A stretch of DNA of 64,000 bases from Kyrpidia spormannii (GTDB taxonomy: Bacteria > Bacillota > Bacilli > Kyrpidiales > Kyrpidiaceae), in contig NZ_CP024955.1 of the NCBI RefSeq assembly GCF_002804065.1, positions 2,666,001 through 2,730,000 of the forward strand, given 5' to 3'. This document shows positions 19,786 through 28,877 of the stretch, one piece after another. Made by a program: the position numbers and the translations under genes. Every line of letters begins with the position of its first letter. Within the stretch, counting starts at the first letter, position 1. Below the pieces are notes generated by a model. The model did not search any database, was not told where the DNA came from, and saw nothing but the letters and a program-made list of their open reading frames with translations.

Positions 19786-21087
19786 ATGGATCGTTGGTGG
19801 AAGATTCTCCTCACCCCCCGGTCCCCGTTCCTGATCGCCGGGAGGCGGATGACAGATAACGATTACGAGACCTTGGATTACATCCCCGCCCGGATTCTGA
19901 AAGCCGCGGTGGCCCGGGCCATCGTCGAGTCGTACGGCGGGACGCCGGAAGACGGTTCGGCGGTCCGGTACTGGGTCGGTCCGGAATTGGACGTCTCCCG
20001 CTGTCGGCCGGAATGGCGCCATTGGGTCAAATCCTTTTCCGACATCCTGTTTTCAGATGCCGTTCCCTTTGGAGCCAGTCGCGCCTCAAGCACATTGCTG
20101 GTCTGTAAAAAGGACAAGTCCCATCCGCCCATCGATGATCTGCCCCACCGATTTCGCAGTCGAAGTGAAATGGCGTCCCCGGAAATCTTGCCCGGCGCCA
20201 TAAAAGACCGATCGCTCAAGTGCTGCGAGTGTGGAAGCCGTTTCGAACGCTGGAAGGATGGCTGGAGGCTGCCCCCCGTCCATGGGCGAAAGGGTGCGGT
20301 CGCTCATGTGCAAAAACGAGTTTTCACCCGGGTGGAGTTGGACGACTGGCGACAAACCCACCGAGACGCTCACCTGTTCAGCCTCGCCGTGGGGATCCCC
20401 GCGGCCGTGGTGGAAGCCGACGTGCGGCCCCTCGTCTTCGAAGGCTGGATTCGCGCTCCGGAGGGCGTCGATCTTGTCCTCCCACAAGGCACTGAACTGC
20501 GGGTGGGCGCCTATCTGGGAACGGGTTTGGGGCGCATGGGGATAGAAGTGGTTCCGGAGAACTCCCGGGATCGGGAAAGATGGACCGACCTCCGGGATTG
20601 GGAGACCGAAACGGGGGAAACGGCCACTATACCGCTGATTCTTCAGACGGAAGCTCTGTATGCGGTGGGCAGCGGACAAAAACATCCGACAAGCATCGAG
20701 GAAGATTTAAACCGTTATGCCGACTGGTGGAAACAAAGACCATCCCCAATCCCCGCTCCCCGTTCTTTGAAGGTGTCGTATGCCTCCATTCAATACGAAT
20801 CCCGCTACCCGTTTCTCGCCGGACAGCCGGGGATCAGGTCCGCAGAGCCGCTGTGGTACTGGTTGGGCGGCAGTCTGTTCGTCTTCTCTGTCGCGGACCC
20901 GGCGGAGAAGGAGATATTGTTCCAGTGGGCAACATCGATCATCCTGAACGGGGTGCGGTCAGATGTATCGGTCGAAGGGATCCGGGAAGGCGGTCGGGAA
21001 GGCCTGGAATCAGTGGTAAACGGGGTCGAGACCACCTGGACGCCGGTTCGGATGTGGTCGGCCGAGAACCGCTCTGATAAGCAGTGA
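19786..21087 (+). CDS. csx10: Csx10-like RAMP protein (Cas5-type subunit, type III-D marker)
   Basis: 433 residues. It opens with a RAMP strand (WWKILLTPRSPFLIAGRR), then DYIPARILKAAVARAIV, the counterpart of the 'iPgsalrGala' helix. A Cys pair (CCECGSRF near 145) forms a zinc site, FTRVELDD lies near 183, and a glycine-rich loop GTGLGRMG is near 245. Length and layout fit Csx10, a subunit that caps the crRNA 5' tag end and defines subtype III-D. A ribosome site GGAGAG lies 7 nt before the ATG. It sits between two Csm3-like genes, as in III-D loci. Confidence 0.85.
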   Translation: MDRWWKILLTPRSPFLIAGRRMTDNDYETLDYIPARILKAAVARAIVESYGGTPEDGSAVRYWVGPELDVSRCRPEWRHWVKSFSDILFSDAVPFGASRASSTLLVCKKDKSHPPIDDLPHRFRSRSEMASPEILPGAIKDRSLKCCECGSRFERWKDGWRLPPVHGRKGAVAHVQKRVFTRVELDDWRQTHRDAHLFSLAVGIPAAVVEADVRPLVFEGWIRAPEGVDLVLPQGTELRVGAYLGTGLGRMGIEVVPENSRDRERWTDLRDWETETGETATIPLILQTEALYAVGSGQKHPTSIEEDLNRYADWWKQRPSPIPAPRSLKVSYASIQYESRYPFLAGQPGIRSAEPLWYWLGGSLFVFSVADPAEKEILFQWATSIILNGVRSDVSVEGIREGGREGLESVVNGVETTWTPVRMWSAENRSDKQ

Positions 21088-21106
21088 TCTGAAGGGAGGA
21101 TGGATC

Positions 21107-21601
21107 ATGAGAAAAGAAACGGCGATCTTGAGCCAACACGTGGACTGGCTGGTCCGACAGGCGGAGGAGTTCGGAACCCATGTGGTAAACGCCCTGCGGA
21201 AAACCTCGAACCCGCAACAAGGCGGCCAGGCCAACAATAAACCGAACAACCGTAAGGATCCGGCCGGAGAATTCGGCAAATCTCAAATCGAGAATCTGCT
21301 CGCGGCGATGAATCACATCACATCTCTGGAAGAACTGAAACTTTTCGTTCGTTACCAGATCGGCCGCGACGACAAGCGAAACGGATGGGCCCGGGTCGGC
21401 GATCGATTCCTGGCGATTCTCGACGAGATCCAGAGACGGGGAGAACACGATGTGTCCGAACCCCGCAGTCGGCAACAACTCCAACATGAAATGGTGGAAC
21501 GGTTCCTGCTGTATTGGAAATGGCAACACACGTACCTCGTCCATCGAATCCCCGAGGGCACCCATCCGTCCCCGGCTCAACAAAGGAGGAACGCCCGATG
21601 A
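21107..21601 (+). CDS. Type III small subunit (Csm2/Cas11-like)
   Basis: 164 residues, mostly alpha-helical and charged. The central block IENLLAAMNHITSLEELKLF then VRYQIGR resembles the conserved core of type III small subunits, which line the inner face of the complex and bind target RNA backbone. The stretch 35-55 is low complexity (Asn, Gln, Gly, Lys). The ribosome site GGGAGG precedes the ATG, and the 3' end overlaps the next start by four bases. The identification rests on position, size and this core. Confidence 0.78.
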   Translation: MRKETAILSQHVDWLVRQAEEFGTHVVNALRKTSNPQQGGQANNKPNNRKDPAGEFGKSQIENLLAAMNHITSLEELKLFVRYQIGRDDKRNGWARVGDRFLAILDEIQRRGEHDVSEPRSRQQLQHEMVERFLLYWKWQHTYLVHRIPEGTHPSPAQQRRNAR

Positions 21602-22512
21602 GTTTGTTGCATCATTCCCTTCAAAACGCCTGGATCATCCGGGGGACCCTGGAGCTCATGTCCCCTTTGCACATCGGGGTCAGCGAAAGGGGGGCGATGG
21701 GGATGGACGCCAAGGTTGTCAGATGGCCGGACGGGCGGCCGGTGATTCCCGGATCTTCCCTGAAGGGCGTCCTGCGCTCCTTCCTGGAAACGGTCGGCCA
21801 GAACGAAAGCTTGCGAAACCTTCTGTCCCCTGAAGGACCGCCGGTATGCATCATCACCGAAAACCCCTGCGGACGGGAATTTCGCAAGAAAGAAGACCGG
21901 GACAAGTGGCGCCGACGTCAAATGGCCATCCCAACGAATGGAGATCCCGATCCAGACGACGGATCGCGGGGAAGCTGGGACAATTTGTCCGAAGAAGAGA
22001 AGGCCGAGATCGATCGGGAGCTGGCCGAGGCCATCTACCGGTCGCTGTGTCCCATCTGCCGACTCTTCGGCAACCAACTCTTTGCGGGGAAGATTTCCAT
22101 ACCCGATCTGGTTCCCGAACAGGGTCACCCCACCGAGTGGTTCGACGTTCGGGACGGCGTGGGCATCGATCGGGACACCCGAACGGCCCGAAATGGTGTG
22201 AAATACGATTTTGAACTCGTGAACCCTGGAGTGGTGTTCCCGCTCACCGTCCGCGCCATGAACCTCGAAGACGATGAACAGGCCTGGCTGCTGCTCGGGC
22301 TTGAGGCCCTCCGCAATGGAGAGCTTTTTCTTGGGGGAAAGACATCGCGAGGTTTGGGCAGCGTGCGCGGAATCGGAAGTTGGCGGATTTCCCGTATGGA
22401 ATCGCGCGGTCCGGAGGATATCGTTCTTCACTACCTGGGACGGGATGAAGAAGAAGACTATGAACCGTGGGTCAACCAGGTCATGGGCCGCTACATGTCA
22501 GCCGGGAGGTGA
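21598..22512 (+). CDS. csm3: Csm3-like Cas7 RAMP with catalytic Asp retained
   Basis: 304 residues. N-terminal strand IIRGTLELMSPLHIGVSERG, then GMDAKVV near 37, placing an Asp where Csm3 has its target-RNA cleavage residue. VIPGSSLKGVLRSF follows near 51-64. A Cys pair in SLCPICRLFG near 148-155 is typical of Csm3-like proteins, as is RDGVGIDRDTRTA near 182. The glycine-rich loop is GGKTSRGLGSV near 243. It is likely a backbone subunit that cuts target RNA at 6-nt steps. ATG overlaps the small-subunit gene (ATGA). Confidence 0.92.
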   Translation: MSLLHHSLQNAWIIRGTLELMSPLHIGVSERGAMGMDAKVVRWPDGRPVIPGSSLKGVLRSFLETVGQNESLRNLLSPEGPPVCIITENPCGREFRKKEDRDKWRRRQMAIPTNGDPDPDDGSRGSWDNLSEEEKAEIDRELAEAIYRSLCPICRLFGNQLFAGKISIPDLVPEQGHPTEWFDVRDGVGIDRDTRTARNGVKYDFELVNPGVVFPLTVRAMNLEDDEQAWLLLGLEALRNGELFLGGKTSRGLGSVRGIGSWRISRMESRGPEDIVLHYLGRDEEEDYEPWVNQVMGRYMSAGR

Positions 22513-22517
22513 GAATC

Positions 22518-23411
22518 ATGTTTCGATCCTTACACATTGAGGCGACCATCCAATATACCATAACCCCGGAAACCCCTGTTTCAATCCGCAGGGGCGGCGC
22601 CAACCCCGTCGATCCCGGCAGCCCGGACGCCCAAGTGGTGAAATACTGGAAAGCCGGGCAATGGGTTCCGGTGATCCCCGGATCATCGATTAAAGGTGTG
22701 TTTCGCAGTCGCGGGGAACAGATTCTGAAAGGCAACGGGTTGTCTGTGGACGACGTGTTCAACCACAAGAATGACAGCCACAAGGCGACCGAGACGCGAA
22801 GGGACAGTGGACAACAGCCGTACGACCGGGGCCGGGACCTGTATGACCAGCAGTGTGCGGCCAGCAAACTGTTCGGATCTCTGGCCGTGGGCAGCCGAAT
22901 CTTTTTCGAAGACGCTGTCCCTCGGGATCCTTCAGCGGTACGGCTCGGTTTGCGGGAGGGCGTGGGGATCGACCGCCTCACCGGCGGGCCGGCGCCCAGA
23001 GCCCTGTATACCTATGAAGTCGTCGAGTCCGGGGAGTTCACCGGCAGGATCGTGCTTCAGAACTTTGAACTTTGGCAGCTCAAACTTGTGGTTGCCCTGT
23101 TGCAAGATCTTCATGAGGGCCGCCTCCGGCTGGGAGCGTCCACTTCGAGGGGACTCGGTCGGGTGCGCGTGGTTCAGGACCACTTCCAGCTAAATTGCCT
23201 GGACTACCGCGATGGGCCCAAGCCCGGACGCCGTCCCCTCCGGGACGTCTTCGGCCGCAGCTCAACGGACGACTTGGAGTGGACCGCCGACCTGCTTCGT
23301 TCCAGGGCGGTGCTGGAAGGCATGGAGGCCGTCGAAGAGTTCTCCCAAAGTCTTCTCGATCCCTCCCCAGAGACGGTCACCCGAAAATCGGCCGGCTCCG
23401 AAAGGCGGTGA
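22518..23411 (+). CDS. Csm3-like Cas7 RAMP, third of four
   Basis: 297 residues. Strand YTITPETPVSIRRGGANPVD near 13-32 keeps an Asp at the Csm3 catalytic position, followed by VPVIPGSSIKGVFRSRG near 53-69. The segment LREGVGIDRLTGGPAPRALY near 152 and the glycine-rich loop GASTSRGLGRVRV near 210 are RAMP hallmarks. A C-terminal helical extension of about 70 residues is extra compared with its neighbour. GGGAGG lies 8 nt before the ATG. Expected role: crRNA-binding backbone, possibly a second RNA-cleaving position. Confidence 0.9.
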   Translation: MFRSLHIEATIQYTITPETPVSIRRGGANPVDPGSPDAQVVKYWKAGQWVPVIPGSSIKGVFRSRGEQILKGNGLSVDDVFNHKNDSHKATETRRDSGQQPYDRGRDLYDQQCAASKLFGSLAVGSRIFFEDAVPRDPSAVRLGLREGVGIDRLTGGPAPRALYTYEVVESGEFTGRIVLQNFELWQLKLVVALLQDLHEGRLRLGASTSRGLGRVRVVQDHFQLNCLDYRDGPKPGRRPLRDVFGRSSTDDLEWTADLLRSRAVLEGMEAVEEFSQSLLDPSPETVTRKSAGSERR

Positions 23412-23416
23412 TTGTC

Positions 23417-24412
23417 ATGGGCCCATTTCACTTTTATTCCGTCGATCCTCACCCTCGTCGTCAGCCGCCAAGACCCCGGGATACCCTGGACCGCAACTTG
23501 GTGCACGGCCGGCTTTATGTTGTGTTGGAAACTTTGACACCATTGATCGTGGGCACCGGGGGCTACGAGCTCCGGAACGATCGCTTCGTTCGCGCCATTC
23601 ACCGGGAAGGCGGGATTCCGGTGATCCCCGGTTCAACCCTCAAGGGGGTGCTGCGCAGTTACGTGGAACTCCTGTCGAAATCCTGTATCCTCTTCGTGGA
23701 TGGGCGGAGCCATCCCAATTTGACCTGTTCGACGACGTTCCGGCGCGGAGCGCCGAGTTCAGCGGTTTGCCCCGCCTGTCAACTGTTCGGCATCATCGGC
23801 AATAAGATCGCTTTAAGGAGTCTCATCTCAGTGGGCTCCTTTCGCCCGACCACCGCTGCAAGAGAGGAAGAAGCTCGGCTTCCGCAATTGTACCGTCCTC
23901 GGCTCAAACGAGAAGAAAACGGCACACCTTGCCGGAAAGTGTACAACCACGGCGATCCCAAATACATTCTGGAGGCCGTCCCGAAGTGGAAGAATTGCCG
24001 GCCCGACTGGCACCAGGCGGTATCGGCCGGCGTCAAATTCAGCGGATTCGTCGATTTTGAGAATTGCACCCCTGAGGAGGTCGGCCTGTTGGTACTGGCG
24101 ATGGGAGCCGTGCCGACCTGGAAATTCCAGCTCAAAGTTGGTTATGCAAAGCCTGCATTCTTCGGCAGCGTCCAACTGGACATTGCGGACGTCCAACCCG
24201 CCGACCAGAGCTTGTCCTCAGGCCGACGCTTCACGAAAGAGACCTTGTGGAACTGGGCGGAACAATATCTTCAGCAAGACGACTGGAACCGGCACCGCAT
24301 CGAGGACGTGAGTCGCATCGAACAGTTTGAGGCAGCCAGACACCACGTACCGCAGAATCATGAATACCTTGGGTGGAACCTGGAGGATGGGGTGTACGGA
24401 TGGGTACCCTGA
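23417..24412 (+). CDS. Csm3/Csm5-like RAMP, fourth of four
   Basis: 331 residues. After a proline/arginine-rich start comes LYVVLETLTPLIVGTGGYEL with the RAMP first strand, then IPVIPGSTLKGVLRSYVELL near 70-88. A Cys pair, VCPACQLFG near 117-124, matches Csm3-like proteins. The RDGVGID block of its neighbours is missing, and a conserved C-terminal part contains LKVGYAKPAFFGSV. It may cap the far (3') end of the crRNA as Csm5 does, or be one more Cas7. No clear catalytic Asp in the N-terminal loop. Confidence 0.85.
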   Translation: MGPFHFYSVDPHPRRQPPRPRDTLDRNLVHGRLYVVLETLTPLIVGTGGYELRNDRFVRAIHREGGIPVIPGSTLKGVLRSYVELLSKSCILFVDGRSHPNLTCSTTFRRGAPSSAVCPACQLFGIIGNKIALRSLISVGSFRPTTAAREEEARLPQLYRPRLKREENGTPCRKVYNHGDPKYILEAVPKWKNCRPDWHQAVSAGVKFSGFVDFENCTPEEVGLLVLAMGAVPTWKFQLKVGYAKPAFFGSVQLDIADVQPADQSLSSGRRFTKETLWNWAEQYLQQDDWNRHRIEDVSRIEQFEAARHHVPQNHEYLGWNLEDGVYGWVP

Positions 24413-24987
24413 CACGCTCTCAGAAAGAATCTATCGACAAGTTCTTGGTCAAACTGTTCCATTCATCCGATCCGGGGGGCGAATCGGGCCCGGTCCCGGC
24501 GCCGGGCCGGACGGCGGCCGGTAATCCGTCCGGCCCCCACGGAAACCGGAAGAACACCCGGACACCGGAGCGCCGCCCGGATTCCTCTGCCGGCAAGCCG
24601 GACGCACCCGGGGCGGCCCTCAACCCGGTCAACATCCCCGGGACGATGGTCCAACGCATCCTGGAGCTGTGGAAAGTCATGGAGGAAGACCTGGCATCCC
24701 GGCGTACCCCCTCGGAAACCGAAAAAGGGATGAATTACGTCGTCCGGGCCACCCTCTCCGGTGTACGAAAAATCCCCGACCTCCGCGACCACGCCGAAGG
24801 CCGGGAACTTCGACAACGAGTGGAGAGCGCATTCGACGTTCTCTTCCGCGTGGACAAAAAGCAGAACTGGGAAAACCTGAGCCGACTGGTGGAACGCCAC
24901 TGGCGCCCCAATCAGATCACCCATGCCGAAGCGGTGTATTTTTTGGGATGGCTGCGCCGCTTGTTGCCGCGGGATCGAAGTCAGTAG
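24400..24987 (+). CDS. Unknown protein at the end of the type III-D-like operon
   Basis: 195 residues, start ATG 24400, overlapping the preceding gene by 13 bp. Residues 22-75 are a Pro/Gly/Arg-rich linker. The C-terminal 110 residues are helical: MVQRILELWKVMEEDL, then GVRKIPDLRDHAEG and WENLSRLVERHW. The helical half resembles a small-subunit-like helical bundle, but I cannot assign it. Position suggests a complex subunit, possibly a second Cas11-like piece, or a Csx19-type accessory. Confident as a gene, not as to function. Confidence 0.75.
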   Translation: MGTLTRSQKESIDKFLVKLFHSSDPGGESGPVPAPGRTAAGNPSGPHGNRKNTRTPERRPDSSAGKPDAPGAALNPVNIPGTMVQRILELWKVMEEDLASRRTPSETEKGMNYVVRATLSGVRKIPDLRDHAEGRELRQRVESAFDVLFRVDKKQNWENLSRLVERHWRPNQITHAEAVYFLGWLRRLLPRDRSQ

Positions 24988-25012
24988 CGGCGGGCGGCTC
25001 CGAGATGATGGA

Positions 25013-25035
25013 GGGCGAGCCGGCCCCGCTCGCCC
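25013..25035. terminator. Hairpin between convergent operons
   Basis: GGGCGAGC (25013-25020) and GCTCGCCC (25028-25035) form an 8-bp GC stem with a 7-nt loop between the convergent type III operon and the CARF-HEPN gene. There is no U-run, so intrinsic termination is uncertain. Confidence 0.4.
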
Positions 25036-25095
25036 CCACTCTTGATGATCGAGGAATCCGCTATTGCTCACCAATCCGGGCAGCCGAACCAACGC

Positions 25096-26370
25096 TTACC
25101 ACAACTGTTTCAACTCATCAGGCAGCCGATTCGGGAGCTGTTCCAATCGGCCGACTCTTTTGCCGGTCCAGCTCGGAATCTTCCCAAGGACCTCGCGACA
25201 CATCTCAATAACCGGCCGGGCCGAACGAAGATAGGTCATTTTATCCACCGGCCTGTCGCCGTGGGCTAACTTCGAGAGATTTCTGTGTTGCAGGAAATCA
25301 AGAAAAACGTTGCGCCGCCCCTCATACCACCGCCCGAGTGCATCGTCCGGAAAGAATTGCAACAAGTCCCACGCCGCCATCAGTCCCAGCTTCACCGTGT
25401 CCTCTCTGGCCTCCCGATGCAATTCCATAAAAGGCCGGGCTTCACTTGGAACCTTTGACACATCCACATCCGAGGTGTGAATTCCGTACCTCTCTTGCAG
25501 CCAGACCTGCACCAAGAGCTCCAGCGAGCGATACACCCTGGCGACGGCGTCGTCATACCTTTCCTGGCAATACCGGCGTTCCGCGTTATGTAAGAGATCC
25601 TCTACAGCGGTATAAGACCGGGAACCTTGCTCACTTTGAAGATATCCGAGGACGGCGATCTGCTTGAGATAACGCCCGTAAGGCTTCAGACTGTCGTAGG
25701 CCCGTGCGTATTGAAACTTGTCCCATTCCTTCAATCCTTGGCAAAAATGAATCGCTCCCCGCACCCGTTGCGCGTTGTCAGTTTGCAAACCGGCCACCGC
25801 TTCCCGCAAAATGGCCTCCGCGCCGTCATAGTCGTACACAGTCAGCCGCTGATCCACACTGTCGAGGATTCGCTGGGTCCGAACCCGGGCTGTGGGTGCG
25901 GCGGTGGTATGCTCCGTTCGATCCGCCACCTTTTCGAGATCCCGCCGATCCCCCACCGTCACCAGCAACTGAATCTCTGGATCATCCACGGCGACCGTCA
26001 CCAGAGCCGCAGACATCGTTTTCGTTCCGCCCGTATAATCTGCACAGATCCGCCCTCTTGGGTACTCTTTCTTGACGAAAGCCACTTCTTTCCGAATGGC
26101 TGCATAACAGAGCTCAAAATCATCCGGAGGCATCGTGACGACTTTGTAGTGTCCCTCCGGCAGTTCCGTGAGCACGACAATGTTCGGCAGATCCGGGGCC
26201 TTGCCGGGTGAACTTCGCAGCACATTGCCCTTCCCAACCACCTGCTCATAGGACCCCTTGGTGGTCCCGAGATCGTGGGAACACAGAAAAACGACGAATT
26301 CCGGCTTGATCGTTTCGATGGCGCGAACAATCGGCTGATGGTTGCCACCGACGGTCACCAATAAAACCAT
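25096..26370 (-). CDS. CARF-HEPN protein of the TIGR02710 type (Csx1/Csm6-like RNase)
   Basis: 424 residues from ATG 26370, preceded by GGGAGGGAAGG. The N-terminus is a CARF ligand-binding domain: MVLLVTVGGNHQPIVRAI, and DYTGGTKTMSAALV near 108-121, the loop that contacts cyclic oligoadenylate. A helical middle follows. The C-terminus carries an R-X6-H motif, RNLSKLAHG near 365, matching the catalytic signature of HEPN ribonucleases. Expected function: RNase switched on by the cyclic oligoadenylate product of Cas10. It is directly downstream of cas6 on the same strand, 149 bp apart, so probably in one unit with array 2 and cas6. Confidence 0.88.
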   Translation of the reverse strand: MVLLVTVGGNHQPIVRAIETIKPEFVVFLCSHDLGTTKGSYEQVVGKGNVLRSSPGKAPDLPNIVVLTELPEGHYKVVTMPPDDFELCYAAIRKEVAFVKKEYPRGRICADYTGGTKTMSAALVTVAVDDPEIQLLVTVGDRRDLEKVADRTEHTTAAPTARVRTQRILDSVDQRLTVYDYDGAEAILREAVAGLQTDNAQRVRGAIHFCQGLKEWDKFQYARAYDSLKPYGRYLKQIAVLGYLQSEQGSRSYTAVEDLLHNAERRYCQERYDDAVARVYRSLELLVQVWLQERYGIHTSDVDVSKVPSEARPFMELHREAREDTVKLGLMAAWDLLQFFPDDALGRWYEGRRNVFLDFLQHRNLSKLAHGDRPVDKMTYLRSARPVIEMCREVLGKIPSWTGKRVGRLEQLPNRLPDELKQLW

Positions 26371-26519
26371 CGTCCCTTCCCTCCCCTCTTGTCCTTCATC
26401 TCGTCTCTGCACCGGAAACGCGGTTTTTTATTTAAAATTTTAGATACAACCGTCGATAAAGAAATTCAACCATGCCGGGTAAAAATCCTCTGAGCCGACA
26501 CTTCAACCGACAAATTTGT

Positions 26520-27602
26520 TCATCCCCATAAACACCGATATCTTCCGAACCCGAACACCGCTTGTTTTCCTGCGTGCAGATATTGCCCCGCCGTCAAAAA
26601 CGGAACATACGGCGCCAAATCCCCTTCGTACGTCGCCGCACCGACAATCCCACCGAACTGCATATTTTGCCCCTGTCGGGTTGAAAACCGCCAATACTCT
26701 TTCCATTGTACATCAGAATCCACCAACCGAACTTCGGTGGCCAAATCGAAAAGAGAAGTATAGGGGATGTCGAGATGTGTTCCGCAGTGCTGCTCCATCA
26801 GCCGGGATATGCGACGGACTGCGGCCCGCAGCACAACATGAAAATCCGGACGGCTGACCAAGGCGCCCTGCCATTTCGTCCGAAAAGGCGTTTCGAAAAC
26901 GAGGGTCACCCGGCCCGGAGGTCGATCCAATCCCGAGAAAACCGTTTCGGTTTCGAGATGTGCCGCGGTGACCGGCACGTGATACGGATGGACACCGGTG
27001 CCGAACCGCTCTTGTTTTTTCGAGTACACCAACCAATTTCCTGCCGTGCCCAACGCCTCCACGCTTTCCAAGACTCCGACGTCGCGACGGCCACCGACCC
27101 CCCGCTGAAACAGCGCCTGAAACGCTTCGATAAAATGCTGCAAATATCCCATGGCTCTTCCCACCAAAGTGAGATCAAAGGAGAAATGTTCACCCGGCCG
27201 CCAATGAACACTGCCGCGCTTCGGCATGTACAGAATGTAAGGGGCAACGAAATCCCTGGGATGGCGAGATGAACGCCGCGTCGGCTCCGCGGCGCCTGCC
27301 GAGGCGTCATCGCCCGCATCACTCGGCTCGGATTGCCAATCCAGCTCTTCACCTCCACCTCCCGGTGCGAATACAGCCGCCACCGGACAAGCATCCGAAT
27401 AACGGCACCCGGAGCGGCATAAGCCCTCTCCAAATCCCAAAGCGACACATTGTTGCTCGCGGAACACCGTGCCGAAGCCGCCTCGAAGCGTGGCTTCGGC
27501 AAACTCCCGCAGAGCCATGCCCCCCTCCCCAGCCCGAACCCAAAATCGATACCGCCCAAACGCCAAACCCTTTAACACATCAAACCCAATCTCTTTCACC
27601 AC
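26520..27602 (-). CDS. cas6: CRISPR RNA endoribonuclease Cas6 (RAMP)
   Basis: 360 residues from GTG 27602, which follows GGAGG by 5 nt. The C-terminal half is a RAMP domain ending HAGKQAVFGFGRYRCL, the glycine-rich loop typical of Cas6. The middle has MGYLQHFIEAF and the WKEYWRFSTRQG, FGGIVGAATYEGDL block seen in the large pfam10040-type Cas6. A cysteine cluster (CRSGCRYSDAC near 50-60) may bind metal in the N-terminal half. It cuts pre-crRNA in the repeat stem. The frame continues 18 nt upstream to a TTG that lies inside the end repeat of array 2; I prefer the GTG because of the ribosome site. Confidence 0.88.
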   Translation of the reverse strand: MVKEIGFDVLKGLAFGRYRFWVRAGEGGMALREFAEATLRGGFGTVFREQQCVALGFGEGLCRSGCRYSDACPVAAVFAPGGGGEELDWQSEPSDAGDDASAGAAEPTRRSSRHPRDFVAPYILYMPKRGSVHWRPGEHFSFDLTLVGRAMGYLQHFIEAFQALFQRGVGGRRDVGVLESVEALGTAGNWLVYSKKQERFGTGVHPYHVPVTAAHLETETVFSGLDRPPGRVTLVFETPFRTKWQGALVSRPDFHVVLRAAVRRISRLMEQHCGTHLDIPYTSLFDLATEVRLVDSDVQWKEYWRFSTRQGQNMQFGGIVGAATYEGDLAPYVPFLTAGQYLHAGKQAVFGFGRYRCLWG

Positions 27603-27613
27603 GATGTCCTCCC

Positions 27614-28388
27614 ATTTCAATCCCCTACCTCGGGTCTTTGCGACTGCAACGCCAGAAGCGGCGAGGCTGGCAAACGACGCACAACTGTTTCAATCCCCTA
27701 CCTCGGGTCTTTGCGACTGCAACTCGGATGGCTCTGGCCCTCCGGATGGCGTGGAAGGGTTTCAATCCCCTACCTCGGGTCTTTGCGACTGCAACGACGC
27801 ATGGAATCATAGCGTCTGGCCAGCCAAGGACGAAGTTTCAATCCCCTACCTCGGGTCTTTGCGACTGCAACACGACGAGGCTATTGCTATTTTGCGCCCG
27901 TTTGTTCGTTTCAATCCCCTACCTCGGGTCTTTGCGACTGCAACCTGTCAAGATTCTTATCACCCTTGCTACTGGTGTGATGGTTTCAATCCCCTACCTC
28001 GGGTCTTTGCGACTGCAACTTCGCCGTCGGTCCGGCGTGCCAGGCAACCTCGTTTTCCGTTTCAATCCCCTACCTCGGGTCTTTGCGACTGCAACAAGGG
28101 CCAGCGGAGGACTGGCATTAAGGTTTTCTACTGTTTCAATCCCCTACCTCGGGTCTTTGCGACTGCAACTACTATCGCCATGTCTCTCTGCCTATCCTGT
28201 TACGGGTGTTTCAATCCCCTACCTCGGGTCTTTGCGACTGCAACGAGTGGAGGACGCCTCGAACTGGTCGGCGATCTGATGTTTCAATCCCCTACCTCGG
28301 GTCTTTGCGACTGCAACGGAGGCTCAGGGTTTCCTAGCTCGTCCAATACAGGTTTCAATCCCCTACCTCGGGTCTTTGCGACTGCAAC
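27614..28388 (-). CRISPR. CRISPR array 2: 11 repeats of 37 bp, 10 spacers
   Basis: Plus-strand repeat begins GTTTCAATCCCCTACCTCGG and ends TCTTTGCGACTGCAAC; on the minus strand it ends ATTGAAAC. Spacers are about 35-41 nt. The leader-distal repeat (27614) has A for the first G. The leader is at the right (28389 on). Transcription runs straight into cas6, whose ribosome site begins right after the last repeat. Confidence 0.97.
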
Positions 28389-28560
28389 CGTTGTCGAAAG
28401 AGCACGAAAACCTTTGTGGGACAAGGGCCCATCTCCACAGATTTTTTGCGCTGTGTCGAGGATCACCATTTTGCACAAAAACCCGGGCAATCCTCGAAAG
28501 TCCGGTGCCGTAGTCGACAATCGGCTTTTCCGCCTCCAGCAAGGCACGGCACCTATCCCC
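28389..28560 (-). promoter_or_regulatory. Leader of CRISPR array 2
   Basis: Begins CGTTGTCGAAAGAGCACG, like leaders 1 and 3, and holds GTGTCGAGGATC (about 28455) with its inverted partner ATCCTCGAAA (about 28491). It is more diverged than the other two leaders. Confidence 0.75.
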
Positions 28561-28877
28561 TACCAACGGGTCTCCACGTGAGCATCAATTACAAAACCAA
28601 ATACTTTCAATCCCCTATCCCTGTTGTTCTTCACCAGTCTCACCATTCTTCAAGATGCCGGGTTTCGCCACCCGGGTGATCCCAAGCTCTCCACAGATCC
28701 GGCACGGCAACGGGTCTATTCTCAGTGTACCCGTGACCGTACCGGAAGACAACCTCTCATTCCAACTTCCTGCCCTCCGCGGACGTGGTGACCCGACGCC
28801 CGGTGACACCCCGGTTCCCGACTTCCAGAGCGGGACCACCCTCCCGTTCCGTGCCGAGTCTCCTGCATCTCCGAAGT
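28561..28877. other. Gap with a repeat-like fragment and no clear gene
   Basis: CTTTCAATCCCCTATCCC near 28605 matches the first half of the array 2 repeat and may be a dead repeat. A minus-strand frame with a single CRICG motif exists, but I cannot support it as a gene. Confidence 0.35.
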
